Positions 50,601 through 59,646 of a stretch of DNA of 64,000 nucleotides are shown one piece after another. The DNA is from Sphingobacterium nematocida (GTDB lineage Bacteria; Bacteroidota; Bacteroidia; Sphingobacteriales; Sphingobacteriaceae). The notes beneath the pieces are model-generated. The model saw only the letters and a program-made list of their open reading frames with translations. It was not told the DNA's origin and did no database searches. How positions within the stretch are numbered: position 1 is the stretch's first letter; every line of letters begins with the position of its first letter. Both the position numbers and the translations under genes were made by a program. The stretch lies in contig NZ_FUZF01000009.1 of NCBI RefSeq assembly GCF_900168125.1, forward strand, positions 109,273 to 173,272, written 5' to 3'.

Positions 50601-53600
50601 ATGATTAAAAATGGCTTAATGCAAGTGCATTTGTATTATCTTTTGCACTCTAGATTCATTATCCGGATGAAACTAACCTTAATTATGATTGTCTTTGCAT
50701 TTGCAAACGTTACTGCAAATGTATATTCGCAACAAAAAGTCTCCTTGGACGTCCGAAAGACGAAGTTGAGCAAAATTCTCAAGTTGATTGAGGACAATAG
50801 CGACTATTACTTTGTATATAGTGCGACAAATGAAAACCTGAACAAGGAGCTTTCACTAAAAGTCGATAATACGAAAGTAGTTGACCTTTTGCCTCGATTA
50901 CTAGCTAAGAACGGCTTACAGTATTCCGTTTCTGGTGAGGGTCTGGTTGTTGTGACTGAACAACAGACGCTAAATATAAATGGACTGGTAACCGACGAAC
51001 ATGGCGACAAATTGTCCGGAGCTACTGTCCGTGTGAAAGGAAGCGCCGTGGGCAAAGCGACAGATTTGAATGGAAAATTCGAAATGGAAGTACCTGCAGG
51101 AACTACATTAATAGTGTCTTTTACAGGATACCTTTCCAAAGAAGTAACGCTACAAAAGGGAGGACCGTTGACGATCACTTTGGAACGCGACGATCAAATG
51201 TTAAGTGAAGTGGTAGTAACGGCTTTAGGTGTTAAGAAAGAGCGTCGTGCCTTGGGATACTCCGTAACCCAAGTAGATGGGGAATCCTTAACCAAAGCGA
51301 GGGAGAATAACGTGGTCAACTCTTTAGTGGGTAAGGTTGCCGGTTTGGATGTCTCCTCCACGTCAGGCGGTGTAGGTTCATCAAGCTCTGTCGTGATACG
51401 AGGTACCTCTAGTTTAGGCCAAACCAATCAGCCGCTTTATGTTATCAATGGTATGCCTATGGAAAATAAAACGGTGGGTGTAGCTACAGGAGGATCCACA
51501 AATCCAAATGGTAACAAGGGTAGTCAATGGGATAATGCACCGGATATGGGGGATGCGATCAGTAATCTTAACCCTGATGATATCGAAAGTGTATCGGTAT
51601 TGAAAGGAGCTGCTGCATCAGCATTGTATGGATCTCGTGCAAAAGCTGGTGTTATTTTGATCACGACCAAATCGGGTAAAGGAAATGGTATCGATTTTAG
51701 CTCTAACTATGTCGTTGAACAGGTGATGGACCGTACCAACTGGCAGGATGTGTACGGACAAGGTACAAACGGTGTTAAACCTGCTACCGCCGCTGCGGCT
51801 AAGCAAGTGGGAGCATCAAGCTGGGGTGCGAAACTGGATGGTTCTAATGTGGTTCAGTTTGATGGAGTCGAACGTCCCTACGTGGCACAAAAGAATAATA
51901 TCGAAAATTTCTACAGAAGTGGACACACCTGGACGAACTCTTTGGCATTCAACAAATCTTTTGAAAGTGGTACATTACGTTTCTCTGTAACTGATCTTAC
52001 GAATAAATCTATTATGCCAAATTCTGGTCTAGATAGACAATCCTTTTATTTGGGAGCTGCTTTTGAACCTGTAAAGCGGTTGTCTATAGATGCTCGGGCA
52101 AACTACATCATCGAAAATGCTAAGAACAGGCCGATGCTTTCTGATGGAGCTGGTAGCGCCAACTTTAATACGATTTTCTTGCCTACAAGCATTGATGTTC
52201 GGAACCTAAAACCATGGGTTGATGCAAATGGAAAGGAGATAGCATATAATTCAGGAAACCCTTGGGATACGAATCCTTGGTATGCGGCCTATGAAATTCA
52301 GAATAATACCAAAAGAAATAGACTTATAAGTTCATTGACGGCTCGGTATTCCTTTGATAACGGTATTTTTGTACAAGGACGTGCGGGTCAAGATTATTAT
52401 ACTAACGAATTTACAAGCGTGTTTCCAGGTGGACTAGCCTATGCGCCACCGTTTAATATGGCCTTACAATCGGCCAAATTTAACGACTTAAATGCAGACA
52501 TTTTAGTAGGTAAGACATTTTCTCTAACGGATGACATGACGCTAACGCCTAATGTGGGAGCGGCTTATAGAAATACAAAAAATGACCTTTTAATCAATCA
52601 AGGAACCGAATTTTTAGTGCCAGGGGTCTATACAATTGTGGGGTTAAAGAACAAAATGCTTTCCCAGATTAAATCGGAAGAAGAGATGCAATCACTCTAT
52701 GGAACTTTAGAGTACGCCTATCGCGATATTTTATACTTAACAGGTAGCTTACGTTCAGATTGGTTCTCCACTTTGGCGACACCAGGGATAGACAATAAAT
52801 TATACTCTGTATATCCAGGAGTAAGTGGTTCATTTGTATTCTCTGAGTTTCTGAATTCTTCTATATTGAATTTTGGTAAATTACGTGCCGGTTATGCGCA
52901 GGTTGGACAGGCAACGAGCCCTTACCAAACAGCGCTTGCATACAGCTTTATGAGTCAGAGCATCAACGGTAATGCATTAGGGCAAATAGCAAATACAGCA
53001 GTCCCAAATTCAGGATTATTTGCATCCACCGCTACAGAATTAGAGATAGGTACGGAACTTCGTTTCTTAAATGATCGAGTCAGCTTGGATATCGCTTGGT
53101 ATAACAAGAACTCGAAAAACGAAATTTTGCAAGTTGCAATCCCTTCGACTACAGGCTATACTAGTGCGGTCTTGAACACAGGGTCTTTACGTAATAAAGG
53201 GGTGGAAATGTTATTGACAGGTACGCCTATTAAAAACGGAAATTTCAGTTGGGTATCTTCTATCAATGCTACATACAACGATAACAAGGTGCTATCGCTA
53301 GCTGACGGCATGGAGGAAATGTTGCACGCAACTTCGCGCTCAGGAGTGGGCTTTTTGAAACACGTTCCTGGTAAATCAATGGGCCAAATTTTTGCTTACG
53401 ATTACAAATATGATGACCAAGGGCAGATTGTAAAATTGGCTGATGGTTCGCCAGACCGCGGTGAATTAAAAAGCTTCGGAGACTCTCAGAACAAATGGTT
53501 TGCAGGCTGGAATAATGATTTCAGCTATAAAAACTTTAACCTTGGATTTCTAATTGATGGTAAGTTTGGTGGAAAGTTGTTTTCAGGAACAGACTATTAT

Positions 53601-53954
53601 GGATATATCAAAGGGTTGCATAAGGAGACGCTAGTAGATAGAGAAGCACTTGGTAACACTGCACCAAAATTCTATGAGAACACCGCAAACAACACCTCTT
53701 ACCGTTTTGTAAATGATGCCAGCTTTATCAAATTCAGACAGCTGACATTTGGTTACAACTTTCCTGCTAAAGCTTTCAAGAATAAGATCAATGGGTTAAG
53801 TTTAAATTTCGTAGCACGTAATTTATTTATATTGATGAAGAAGACCGAAAACATTGATCCGGAATCGAGCTATAACGCCACATTAGTGGGATTAGAGCTA
53901 GGTGGACTTCCTCCGGCGCGTACATTTGGTTTCAATCTTAATGTTAAATTCTAA
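50601..53954 (+). CDS. SusC/RagA-family TonB-linked outer-membrane protein with STN domain
   Basis: A 1117-residue importer. After a long N-terminal signal region (to about 45, NVYSQQ) come an STN domain (KVSLDVRKTKLSKILKLIEDNSDYYFVYS), a CarboxypepD_reg-like domain (INGLVTDEHGDKLSGATVRVKGS, LIVSFTGY), and the TonB plug (VNSLVGKVAGLDVSSTSGGVG, SVSVLKGAAASALYGSRAKAGVILITTK). A barrel ending NLNVKF completes it. SusC-SusD pairs take up oligosaccharides or peptides. The STN domain receives signals for FecR. Substrate not told by sequence. Confidence 0.97.
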   Translation: MIKNGLMQVHLYYLLHSRFIIRMKLTLIMIVFAFANVTANVYSQQKVSLDVRKTKLSKILKLIEDNSDYYFVYSATNENLNKELSLKVDNTKVVDLLPRLLAKNGLQYSVSGEGLVVVTEQQTLNINGLVTDEHGDKLSGATVRVKGSAVGKATDLNGKFEMEVPAGTTLIVSFTGYLSKEVTLQKGGPLTITLERDDQMLSEVVVTALGVKKERRALGYSVTQVDGESLTKARENNVVNSLVGKVAGLDVSSTSGGVGSSSSVVIRGTSSLGQTNQPLYVINGMPMENKTVGVATGGSTNPNGNKGSQWDNAPDMGDAISNLNPDDIESVSVLKGAAASALYGSRAKAGVILITTKSGKGNGIDFSSNYVVEQVMDRTNWQDVYGQGTNGVKPATAAAAKQVGASSWGAKLDGSNVVQFDGVERPYVAQKNNIENFYRSGHTWTNSLAFNKSFESGTLRFSVTDLTNKSIMPNSGLDRQSFYLGAAFEPVKRLSIDARANYIIENAKNRPMLSDGAGSANFNTIFLPTSIDVRNLKPWVDANGKEIAYNSGNPWDTNPWYAAYEIQNNTKRNRLISSLTARYSFDNGIFVQGRAGQDYYTNEFTSVFPGGLAYAPPFNMALQSAKFNDLNADILVGKTFSLTDDMTLTPNVGAAYRNTKNDLLINQGTEFLVPGVYTIVGLKNKMLSQIKSEEEMQSLYGTLEYAYRDILYLTGSLRSDWFSTLATPGIDNKLYSVYPGVSGSFVFSEFLNSSILNFGKLRAGYAQVGQATSPYQTALAYSFMSQSINGNALGQIANTAVPNSGLFASTATELEIGTELRFLNDRVSLDIAWYNKNSKNEILQVAIPSTTGYTSAVLNTGSLRNKGVEMLLTGTPIKNGNFSWVSSINATYNDNKVLSLADGMEEMLHATSRSGVGFLKHVPGKSMGQIFAYDYKYDDQGQIVKLADGSPDRGELKSFGDSQNKWFAGWNNDFSYKNFNLGFLIDGKFGGKLFSGTDYYGYIKGLHKETLVDREALGNTAPKFYENTANNTSYRFVNDASFIKFRQLTFGYNFPAKAFKNKINGLSLNFVARNLFILMKKTENIDPESSYNATLVGLELGGLPPARTFGFNLNVKF

Positions 53955-53968
53955 ATCTAACAGGCCTC

Positions 53969-55558
53969 ATGAAAATTAAAAAACTCAATATATTAGCGTT
54001 CCTATTATTGACTGGGATGCTTAGCAATACAAGTTGCACAAAGGATTTCGTAGCAATTAACACAGACCCTATTGCTTATGGAGCTACAAACTTTGATCCG
54101 AACTTCGTATTATCAACAGCACAACTGACGTATACTGGAAGTATAGATTTTGCTTACGAAACTTGGCGTACCAACCTCATCTACTCGGGTACGATGATGC
54201 AGGGATTGTCTACGGTGATTAGCTATTGGGCAGGTGACAAATACTTATTAACACCATGGTATACCTCTTCGTATTGGGAGAGAGCCTACGATGAGCAAGT
54301 TAAGCCAGCTGTTGATATTGTCGAATTTACACGCGGCAATGATAAATATAAAAATGTACATCAGGTAGCACGTATTTGGAAGGCGCTTATATTCGCAAGA
54401 ATCACTGACCTGTACGGTGATGTCCCTTACTCGGAAGCAGGGATGGGATACTATAGTAAGAAGCTGTCTACGAAGTACGACAAACAACAGGATATCTATA
54501 TGGATCTGCTGAAAGAGGTTGAAGAAGCTACCAATGCGTTGGATCCTGCAGCGGATAAAATCACAGGAGACATAATCTATAATGGAGATCTTGATAAATG
54601 GAAACGGTTTGGCAATTCTTTAATACTACGTCTCGCTATGCGATTGACAAAAGTAGATGAAAATACGGCAAAGACCTATGCGACGAAAGTAATAGGGAAG
54701 ACCTTAGCCAGTAATGCTGATAATGCTTTTGTCCAACATGACGAAAGTGGTGCACGTGTCACACAAAACCGTAACAGTCAAGTATTAGTCGGTGATGGTG
54801 GTTCTGAACATTACTATGTCAAATGGTCTGACACGTTCATTAACGCCTTAAAAAGCACGAATGACCCAAGGATCAAAGTGGCCGCAACTCAGGTATGGCC
54901 CGATGTGGGAGTGAAAGGCTATAAGAACATCAACCCTAATTTTGTAACCGATCCGACTAAGCAAAAAGGAATGCCTAATGGAAAGGATTTGAACAATAAT
55001 CCACTTTATGCTATATCTTCGCATCCATCCTATACGTCTTTTCCAGACTATTCTTCACCGCATCCGGCGATGATTAAACCTGATGGTATAACCTTCATAT
55101 TGACCTATGCCGAAAGTGAACTATTACTGGCGGAAGCGGCACAACGATGGGGTATAGGTGGATCTGCTGCTACTCACTATGCTAATGGTGTGAAGGCTGG
55201 AATTACATTCTTAGGACAATATGACCCCAAATTGGCTATTTCAGAAAGCGATGCCAATACCTTCGTAGCGGCAAATCCATTGGTTGACGGGCTTAAACAG
55301 ATTAGTACGCAATATTGGATACACCATAACACCGCATTAAACTTCTACGAGTCATGGTTTAACTGGAGAAGAACCGGATATCCTGCACTGACACCTGTGG
55401 TCTATCCGGGAAATGCGACAAACGGTACTATACCTAGAAGATTGCCTTACCCAACGGCTGAGGAAGCGGGAACTAATAGTGCATACTACAAAGCTGCTGC
55501 CGCTGCTGTGCCAGGAGGAGATAATTTGAGTGGTAGAGTATGGTGGGATAAACAATAA
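53969..55558 (+). CDS. SusD/RagB-family nutrient-binding lipoprotein (SusD-like_2)
   Basis: A 529-residue outer-membrane lipoprotein; the signal ends SNTSC, with lipidated Cys24. The N-terminus (KDFVAINTDPIAYGATN) and QVARIWKALIFARITDLYGDVPYSEAG fit the SusD-like_2 group with TPR helices. It lids the SusC pore and binds the nutrient. It lies 14 nt after susC. The terminal WWDKQ is a normal family end. Confidence 0.95.
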   Translation: MKIKKLNILAFLLLTGMLSNTSCTKDFVAINTDPIAYGATNFDPNFVLSTAQLTYTGSIDFAYETWRTNLIYSGTMMQGLSTVISYWAGDKYLLTPWYTSSYWERAYDEQVKPAVDIVEFTRGNDKYKNVHQVARIWKALIFARITDLYGDVPYSEAGMGYYSKKLSTKYDKQQDIYMDLLKEVEEATNALDPAADKITGDIIYNGDLDKWKRFGNSLILRLAMRLTKVDENTAKTYATKVIGKTLASNADNAFVQHDESGARVTQNRNSQVLVGDGGSEHYYVKWSDTFINALKSTNDPRIKVAATQVWPDVGVKGYKNINPNFVTDPTKQKGMPNGKDLNNNPLYAISSHPSYTSFPDYSSPHPAMIKPDGITFILTYAESELLLAEAAQRWGIGGSAATHYANGVKAGITFLGQYDPKLAISESDANTFVAANPLVDGLKQISTQYWIHHNTALNFYESWFNWRRTGYPALTPVVYPGNATNGTIPRRLPYPTAEEAGTNSAYYKAAAAAVPGGDNLSGRVWWDKQ

Positions 55559-55562
55559 AATT

Positions 55563-55940
55563 ATGCGTTTTTATATATTAATGGCTGGAATATGTATGAT
55601 GTCTTGCCAAAAATCGGACAGTAGCCTAATAGGGAATTACAGACTTCTTGAAAGTACAACCATAAAAGGTAAGGATACGATTCGCTTACTAGTAGACAGT
55701 ACCAAGACAGAAATGATTAAGATGATTAATACAACACATTTCTCTTTCTTTAATCACGACAAAAATCAAGGTAAAGACAGTACTGCGCTATTTGTGAGTG
55801 GTGGAGGCACCTATTTATTGGAGGGTGATAACTACACTGAAAATCTAGATTTCTGTAGCTACAGACCTTGGGAAGGTAAACAGTTTAAATTTACAATATC
55901 TTTGAGAGGAGATACGCTAGTACAGGAAGGAATGGAATAA
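55563..55940 (+). CDS. SusD-adjacent lipoprotein (DUF4488-like), possibly truncated by TAA
   Basis: A 125-residue lipoprotein with a signal ending CMMSC (Cys15), then a lipocalin-like beta set (LIGNYRLLEST, HFSFFNHDKN, SGGGTYLLEGDNYTENLDFCSY, KFTISLRGDTLVQEGME). The layout resembles DUF4488. After the TAA at 55938, the same frame continues for 18 codons (LPELGVKQYITEKYIRIR) to a TAG at 55995. That stretch looks like the missing last strand of the fold, so the stop may be a recent mutation. It begins 4 nt after susD's stop. Confidence 0.7.
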   Translation: MRFYILMAGICMMSCQKSDSSLIGNYRLLESTTIKGKDTIRLLVDSTKTEMIKMINTTHFSFFNHDKNQGKDSTALFVSGGGTYLLEGDNYTENLDFCSYRPWEGKQFKFTISLRGDTLVQEGME

Positions 55941-56005
55941 CTGCCCGAACTAGGTGTCAAACAGTATATCACTGAAAAATATATAAGAATAAGATAGTTT
56001 ATAGG

Positions 56006-56041
56006 GGTAGGCCTGCTGTAATGGCAGGTCTACCTTTTTTA
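56006..56041 (+). terminator. Terminator of the SusCD operon
   Basis: GGTAGGCCTGC pairs with GCAGGTCTACC (one G-T) around TGTAATG, followed by seven T's. Standard plus-strand intrinsic terminator. Confidence 0.88.
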
Positions 56042-56043
56042 TA

Positions 56044-56235
56044 CTATCGTCTATGGCTACAACTACTCCCATAAGCTGAGCAGCCGAGATTCAAAAACGA
56101 TATAACTGCAAAAACTAAACCTAATCCCACAAATATCCATTGATTGCTATACCAACCTTGAGCCGCAACCATCCCCCCCAATGCTATCCTAAATAAGCGC
56201 ATAAAGGTCCAGTTTCTTAAAAACAATTCTTTCAT
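56044..56235 (-). CDS. Small membrane protein (DUF2892/YgaP-like)
   Basis: A 63-residue protein with two hydrophobic segments (residues 12-30 and 32-51) and terminal cysteines (CSAYGSSC). The sequence MKELFLRNWTFMRLFRIALGGMV is the pattern of DUF2892 proteins, the membrane part of E. coli YgaP, a membrane rhodanese. Here the rhodanese is separate and upstream in the same operon. It overlaps the methyltransferase stop by 4 nt. Confidence 0.82.
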   Translation of the reverse strand: MKELFLRNWTFMRLFRIALGGMVAAQGWYSNQWIFVGLGLVFAVISFLNLGCSAYGSSCSHRR

Positions 56236-56828
56236 TTCTTTATTAAATTAATGAATAACTCGGTACCAGCTCGAGCGGATATACTATTATAGCAGCTTTC
56301 AAAGTGATCAAAATCAAAATTATCTTCAAACAAAGACTGGTACGCTAACCGACTACCACCAAATGGAGGTCCTTCATGTTCAAATTCACGATCGAATAAA
56401 ACTCCTACTAACCGTCCTTTTTCTTGAAGTAAACTGCTTACCTTTTCGCTATAATCACGACGTCTTGAAACGGGGATCGCACAAAAAAAAGTTTGTTCGA
56501 GAATTAATTCAAACTGTCCTTGATAGTTAAAAAAATCAGCACAGACAAATTGTATCCGATCTTGTTTTTCGACCACTTGCCGCGCATTCGCGATCGCCGT
56601 AGGGGAGATGTCGAGCACCGTCACATTGCTAAAGCCGTGATCTATCAGCCATGCTGCTTCATAAGCGTTGCCACAACCTGGAATAAGGATAGCGGCATCT
56701 TTATTGGAGTAATTTTCTACGTACTGTACAATAGGGGGTGAGGCGTATCCGATGTCCCACCTTGTCTGTTTATCTTGCCACCTACGCTCCCAATAGGATC
56801 CTTCAAGTCCAGTAATTAGTTCTCGCAT
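56232..56828 (-). CDS. TPMT-family SAM-dependent methyltransferase
   Basis: A 198-residue methyltransferase of the thiopurine S-methyltransferase family. It has the start WERRWQDKQTRWDIG, the SAM-binding loop LIPGCGNAYEAAWL, DISPTAIANAR and EQTFFCAIPV. In bacteria such proteins methylate thiols, selenium or tellurium. In this operon with persulfide dioxygenase and rhodanese, a sulfur- or selenium-detoxifying role is plausible (inference). It starts 5 nt after the persulfide dioxygenase gene. Confidence 0.9.
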   Translation of the reverse strand: MRELITGLEGSYWERRWQDKQTRWDIGYASPPIVQYVENYSNKDAAILIPGCGNAYEAAWLIDHGFSNVTVLDISPTAIANARQVVEKQDRIQFVCADFFNYQGQFELILEQTFFCAIPVSRRRDYSEKVSSLLQEKGRLVGVLFDREFEHEGPPFGGSRLAYQSLFEDNFDFDHFESCYNSISARAGTELFINLIKK

Positions 56829-56833
56829 ACGCG

Positions 56834-58243
56834 TTACAATATTTTACTCTGACAGACGAAATATGTGCGCGGAACCTCAGTTTCTTTAATCGCATTGTAA
56901 CCACCTTCGACTTCGCTAAAATTACGGTATCCCCGCGCATGCAGAATGCTAGCCGCAATCATGCTTCTATACCCACCGGCACAATGTAGATAAAAGTGTT
57001 CTTCGGGGTTTATATCTTTTATCCAATCATTAAGATAGGCCAAAGGCTTGCTATAGGCTTGATCAACATGCTCCGCAGCGTATTCGCTCTCTTTCCGGAC
57101 ATCGACAATTTTATCACCATTGCTTAGAGCTTCAATAGCGAATTGTTGGGCAGTGATTCGATGGACATTATCAATCTCTCTTTCATCACCCTTCCAAGCT
57201 TCAAACCCACCAAAAAGGTAGCCAACAACATTATCGAATCCTACACGACTCAACCGAGTTACCGCTTCTTCTTCGGTACCCGGATCTGCCACCAATAAAA
57301 TTGGTTGATTCACATCAACTATCATAGCTCCGACCCATGGCGCAAAATCGCCCTTAAGTCCGATATTGATTGATTTTGGGATAAATCCTTGCGCAAATTC
57401 TCCGCTAGGTCGTGTATCTAAGACCAATGAACCCGTGTTTTCGGCCATTGTTTCAAACTCTGAAGGAGATAATCCGCGTAATCCCTGCGCTAACACTTTT
57501 TCAAAACTATTATAGCCTTGCTTATTCATCGATACATTCATTCCAAAATAGGCTGGAGGAGGAAGCAAGCCGTCTGTGACAGCTTTAATAAAGGCTTCTT
57601 TTGAAGGTTGATTCAATGCATAGTTGACTTTCTTTTGATTTCCCAAACTATCCATAGTTTCTTTCATCATGTTTTTGCCACATGCAGATCCTGCACCATG
57701 GGCGGGATAAACCATAATCGAATCCGGTAAAGGGAGTATCTTATTGTAAAGACTTTCATACAGCATACCAGCAAGATCTTCTTGTGTCATACTAGCTGCC
57801 TTCTGTGCTAAATCTGGCCGCCCCACATCGCCTAAGAAAAGTGTATCGCCACTAAAAAGAGCTATCTCAGCACCATTGGCATCGATTAAAAGATAAGAAG
57901 AGCTTTCTAAAGTATGTCCTGGTGTATGGAGTACTTTAATCTTGGCATCACCGATCTCAAAAATCTCATTGTCCTCTGCAATGATGGCATCGAAAGATGG
58001 ATTGGCAGTAGGACCGTAGACAATCTTAGCTCCTGTCTGTCGGGCCAGATCAACATGACCGCTAACGAAATCTGCATGAAAATGCGTCTCAAAAATATAT
58101 TTGAGCTTTACCGCATCCTTTGCAAGCAGATCCAAATAAGGTTTGGTCTCCCGCAAAGGATCAATAATAGCGGCCTCACCGTTAGCGACTATATAGTAAG
58201 CACCCTGCGCTAAACATCCTGTATAAATCTGCTCTACTTTCAT
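56834..58243 (-). CDS. Persulfide dioxygenase-rhodanese fusion
   Basis: A 469-residue fusion. Residues 1-240 are an ETHE1-like MBL domain (His54, His56, Asp58 and His63 in HFHADFVSGH), which oxidises glutathione- or similar persulfides. Two rhodanese domains follow. The first (DTRPSGEFAQG...VADPGTEEE) has no catalytic cysteine; the second has it in YLHCAGGYRS. Together they turn sulfide-derived persulfide into sulfite and thiosulfate. First gene of a three-gene minus-strand operon with a methyltransferase and a YgaP-like protein. Confidence 0.94.
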   Translation of the reverse strand: MKVEQIYTGCLAQGAYYIVANGEAAIIDPLRETKPYLDLLAKDAVKLKYIFETHFHADFVSGHVDLARQTGAKIVYGPTANPSFDAIIAEDNEIFEIGDAKIKVLHTPGHTLESSSYLLIDANGAEIALFSGDTLFLGDVGRPDLAQKAASMTQEDLAGMLYESLYNKILPLPDSIMVYPAHGAGSACGKNMMKETMDSLGNQKKVNYALNQPSKEAFIKAVTDGLLPPPAYFGMNVSMNKQGYNSFEKVLAQGLRGLSPSEFETMAENTGSLVLDTRPSGEFAQGFIPKSINIGLKGDFAPWVGAMIVDVNQPILLVADPGTEEEAVTRLSRVGFDNVVGYLFGGFEAWKGDEREIDNVHRITAQQFAIEALSNGDKIVDVRKESEYAAEHVDQAYSKPLAYLNDWIKDINPEEHFYLHCAGGYRSMIAASILHARGYRNFSEVEGGYNAIKETEVPRTYFVCQSKIL

Positions 58244-58438
58244 ATTTCAATACCTTTAAAACTTAAAAATAAATTTCCAATCCGTGGAAAGATAATAATT
58301 ATGGTTCGTTAATCCGTCTTTCCTACTGTAAAGTTACAACGATTATGTAGCTCGCAACGTGACTTATGTTACATTATATTTCGTGTTTGCTTGCTGTCAT
58401 ATTTGTTTTGAACTCGATTTTAGGCCAAGCAATATCTT

Positions 58439-58446
58439 TATCTTTG
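58439..58446 (+). promoter_or_regulatory. Putative -7 box of the DsbA-like gene
   Basis: TATCTTTG matches TAnnTTTG, 20 nt before ATG 58467. The nearest upstream TTTTG (58406-58410) is 28 bp away, so the -33 is unclear. This rules out the ORF start at 58359. Confidence 0.5.
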
Positions 58447-58466
58447 TATTACTAAAATATCAAGCT

Positions 58467-59180
58467 ATGGAGCAAATGAAAATCGAAATATGGAGTGATA
58501 TAATGTGTCCATTCTGTTATATCGGGAAGAGGAAACTGGAAAAATCATTAGAAACACTACCGAATAAGGATCGGATCGAAATAGAGTGGAAGAGCTATCA
58601 GTTAAATCCAGACCTACAAACCGACACAACCATCAGTATTAATGATTATCTAGCGAAACACAAGGGGATGAGCATAGAACAGGCCAGACAGCTAAACAAG
58701 CAGGTGACTGAGATGGCTGCTATTGAAGGCTTGGAATATAACATGGACAAATCTGTGGTAGCAAACTCTTTTCGCGCCCATATGTTTGCCCATTACGCAA
58801 AAAAACAGGGTAAACAATTGGAAGCTGAAGAGTTATTATTCCAAAGCTATTTTACAGATGGTAAGAATGTTGATGATCTAGAGACCTTGAAAGAACTGGC
58901 TATAAAATTGGAGTTGGATAAAGATGATATGGCTGCAGCTTTGGAACGTGGGGATTTCGAGGATGAAGTAAAGATGGACATTCATGAAGCGAGACAGATA
59001 GGAGTCAAGGGAGTCCCTTTCTTCGTCTATGACCGTAAGTACGCTATATCGGGTGCTCAACCCCAGGAATTATTTGAGCAAACCTTGATCAAAGCGCTCT
59101 CTGAATGGTCTGATAACAATACGATTCAGCTTGTTGCGGATCAGAATGCGCCAAGTTGTGGTCCACAAGGCTGTGACTAA
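58467..59180 (+). CDS. DsbA/FrnE-family thiol oxidoreductase
   Basis: A 237-residue thioredoxin-fold protein without a signal peptide, of the FrnE/2-hydroxychromene isomerase-like DsbA group. The active site CPFC is at residues 14-17, the cis-Pro loop is GVKGVPFFVYD, and the C-terminal cysteines are in SCGPQGCD. FrnE homologues act in cytoplasmic disulphide and oxidative-stress defence. Start chosen by the promoter and by the family start MKIEIWSD. Confidence 0.92.
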   Translation: MEQMKIEIWSDIMCPFCYIGKRKLEKSLETLPNKDRIEIEWKSYQLNPDLQTDTTISINDYLAKHKGMSIEQARQLNKQVTEMAAIEGLEYNMDKSVVANSFRAHMFAHYAKKQGKQLEAEELLFQSYFTDGKNVDDLETLKELAIKLELDKDDMAAALERGDFEDEVKMDIHEARQIGVKGVPFFVYDRKYAISGAQPQELFEQTLIKALSEWSDNNTIQLVADQNAPSCGPQGCD

Positions 59181-59189
59181 TAAAAGATA

Positions 59190-59268
59190 GAGGTTGTCTC
59201 AAAACGTTTTCTCAAGTTCTTATCCGAATTTCAGGATAAGGACACAAGGTCAGTTCTAAGACAACCTC
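59190..59268. repeat. 79-bp inverted-repeat element
   Basis: GAGGTTGTCT (59190-59199) and AGACAACCTC (59259-59268) are exact complements. CTTATCC and GGATAAG (59219-59225, 59234-59240) pair inside. It looks like a folded terminator or a small non-autonomous (MITE-like) element; no target duplication is visible. Confidence 0.55.
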
Positions 59269-59270
59269 AA

Positions 59271-59636
59271 TTAAATCAGAGCCAAAATCTTCGGTCCGAA
59301 TACGATTATTCCAATAACTAGTGCGACGATAGCTACAACGAGAACCGCTGCTGCTGCTAGATCCTTCACTTTCTTGATAACGGTTCTTTTTTCGGGAGAT
59401 ACAAAATCGCAAAGGCACTCTATAGCAGTATTTACCAACTCAGCACTTATTACCATCGCTATAACCAACAGAATCGCCATCCATTCGTTTTGACTGATAT
59501 CAAACAAAAAGCCTAAAATCAAAACGAAAACTGCAGATACAAGGTGTACTTTAGCATTCACCTCTTCCTTAAACAGGATTTTGAGTCCATTAAGTGCAAA
59601 CTTAAAACTATCTATTCTTTTCTTGATTCCCGACAT
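59271..59636 (-). CDS. Diacylglycerol/undecaprenol kinase (DgkA type)
   Basis: A 121-residue integral membrane kinase that phosphorylates diacylglycerol or undecaprenol. Three membrane helices follow an amphipathic start. The catalytic Glu/Asn motif is AELVNTAIECLCD, and KDLAAAAVL the third-helix signature. It recycles lipids from envelope synthesis. It lies 10 nt after the acyl-CoA synthetase gene and ends 3 nt after the 79-bp repeat. Confidence 0.94.
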   Translation of the reverse strand: MSGIKKRIDSFKFALNGLKILFKEEVNAKVHLVSAVFVLILGFLFDISQNEWMAILLVIAMVISAELVNTAIECLCDFVSPEKRTVIKKVKDLAAAAVLVVAIVALVIGIIVFGPKILALI

Positions 59637-59646
59637 GGTATTTCAT

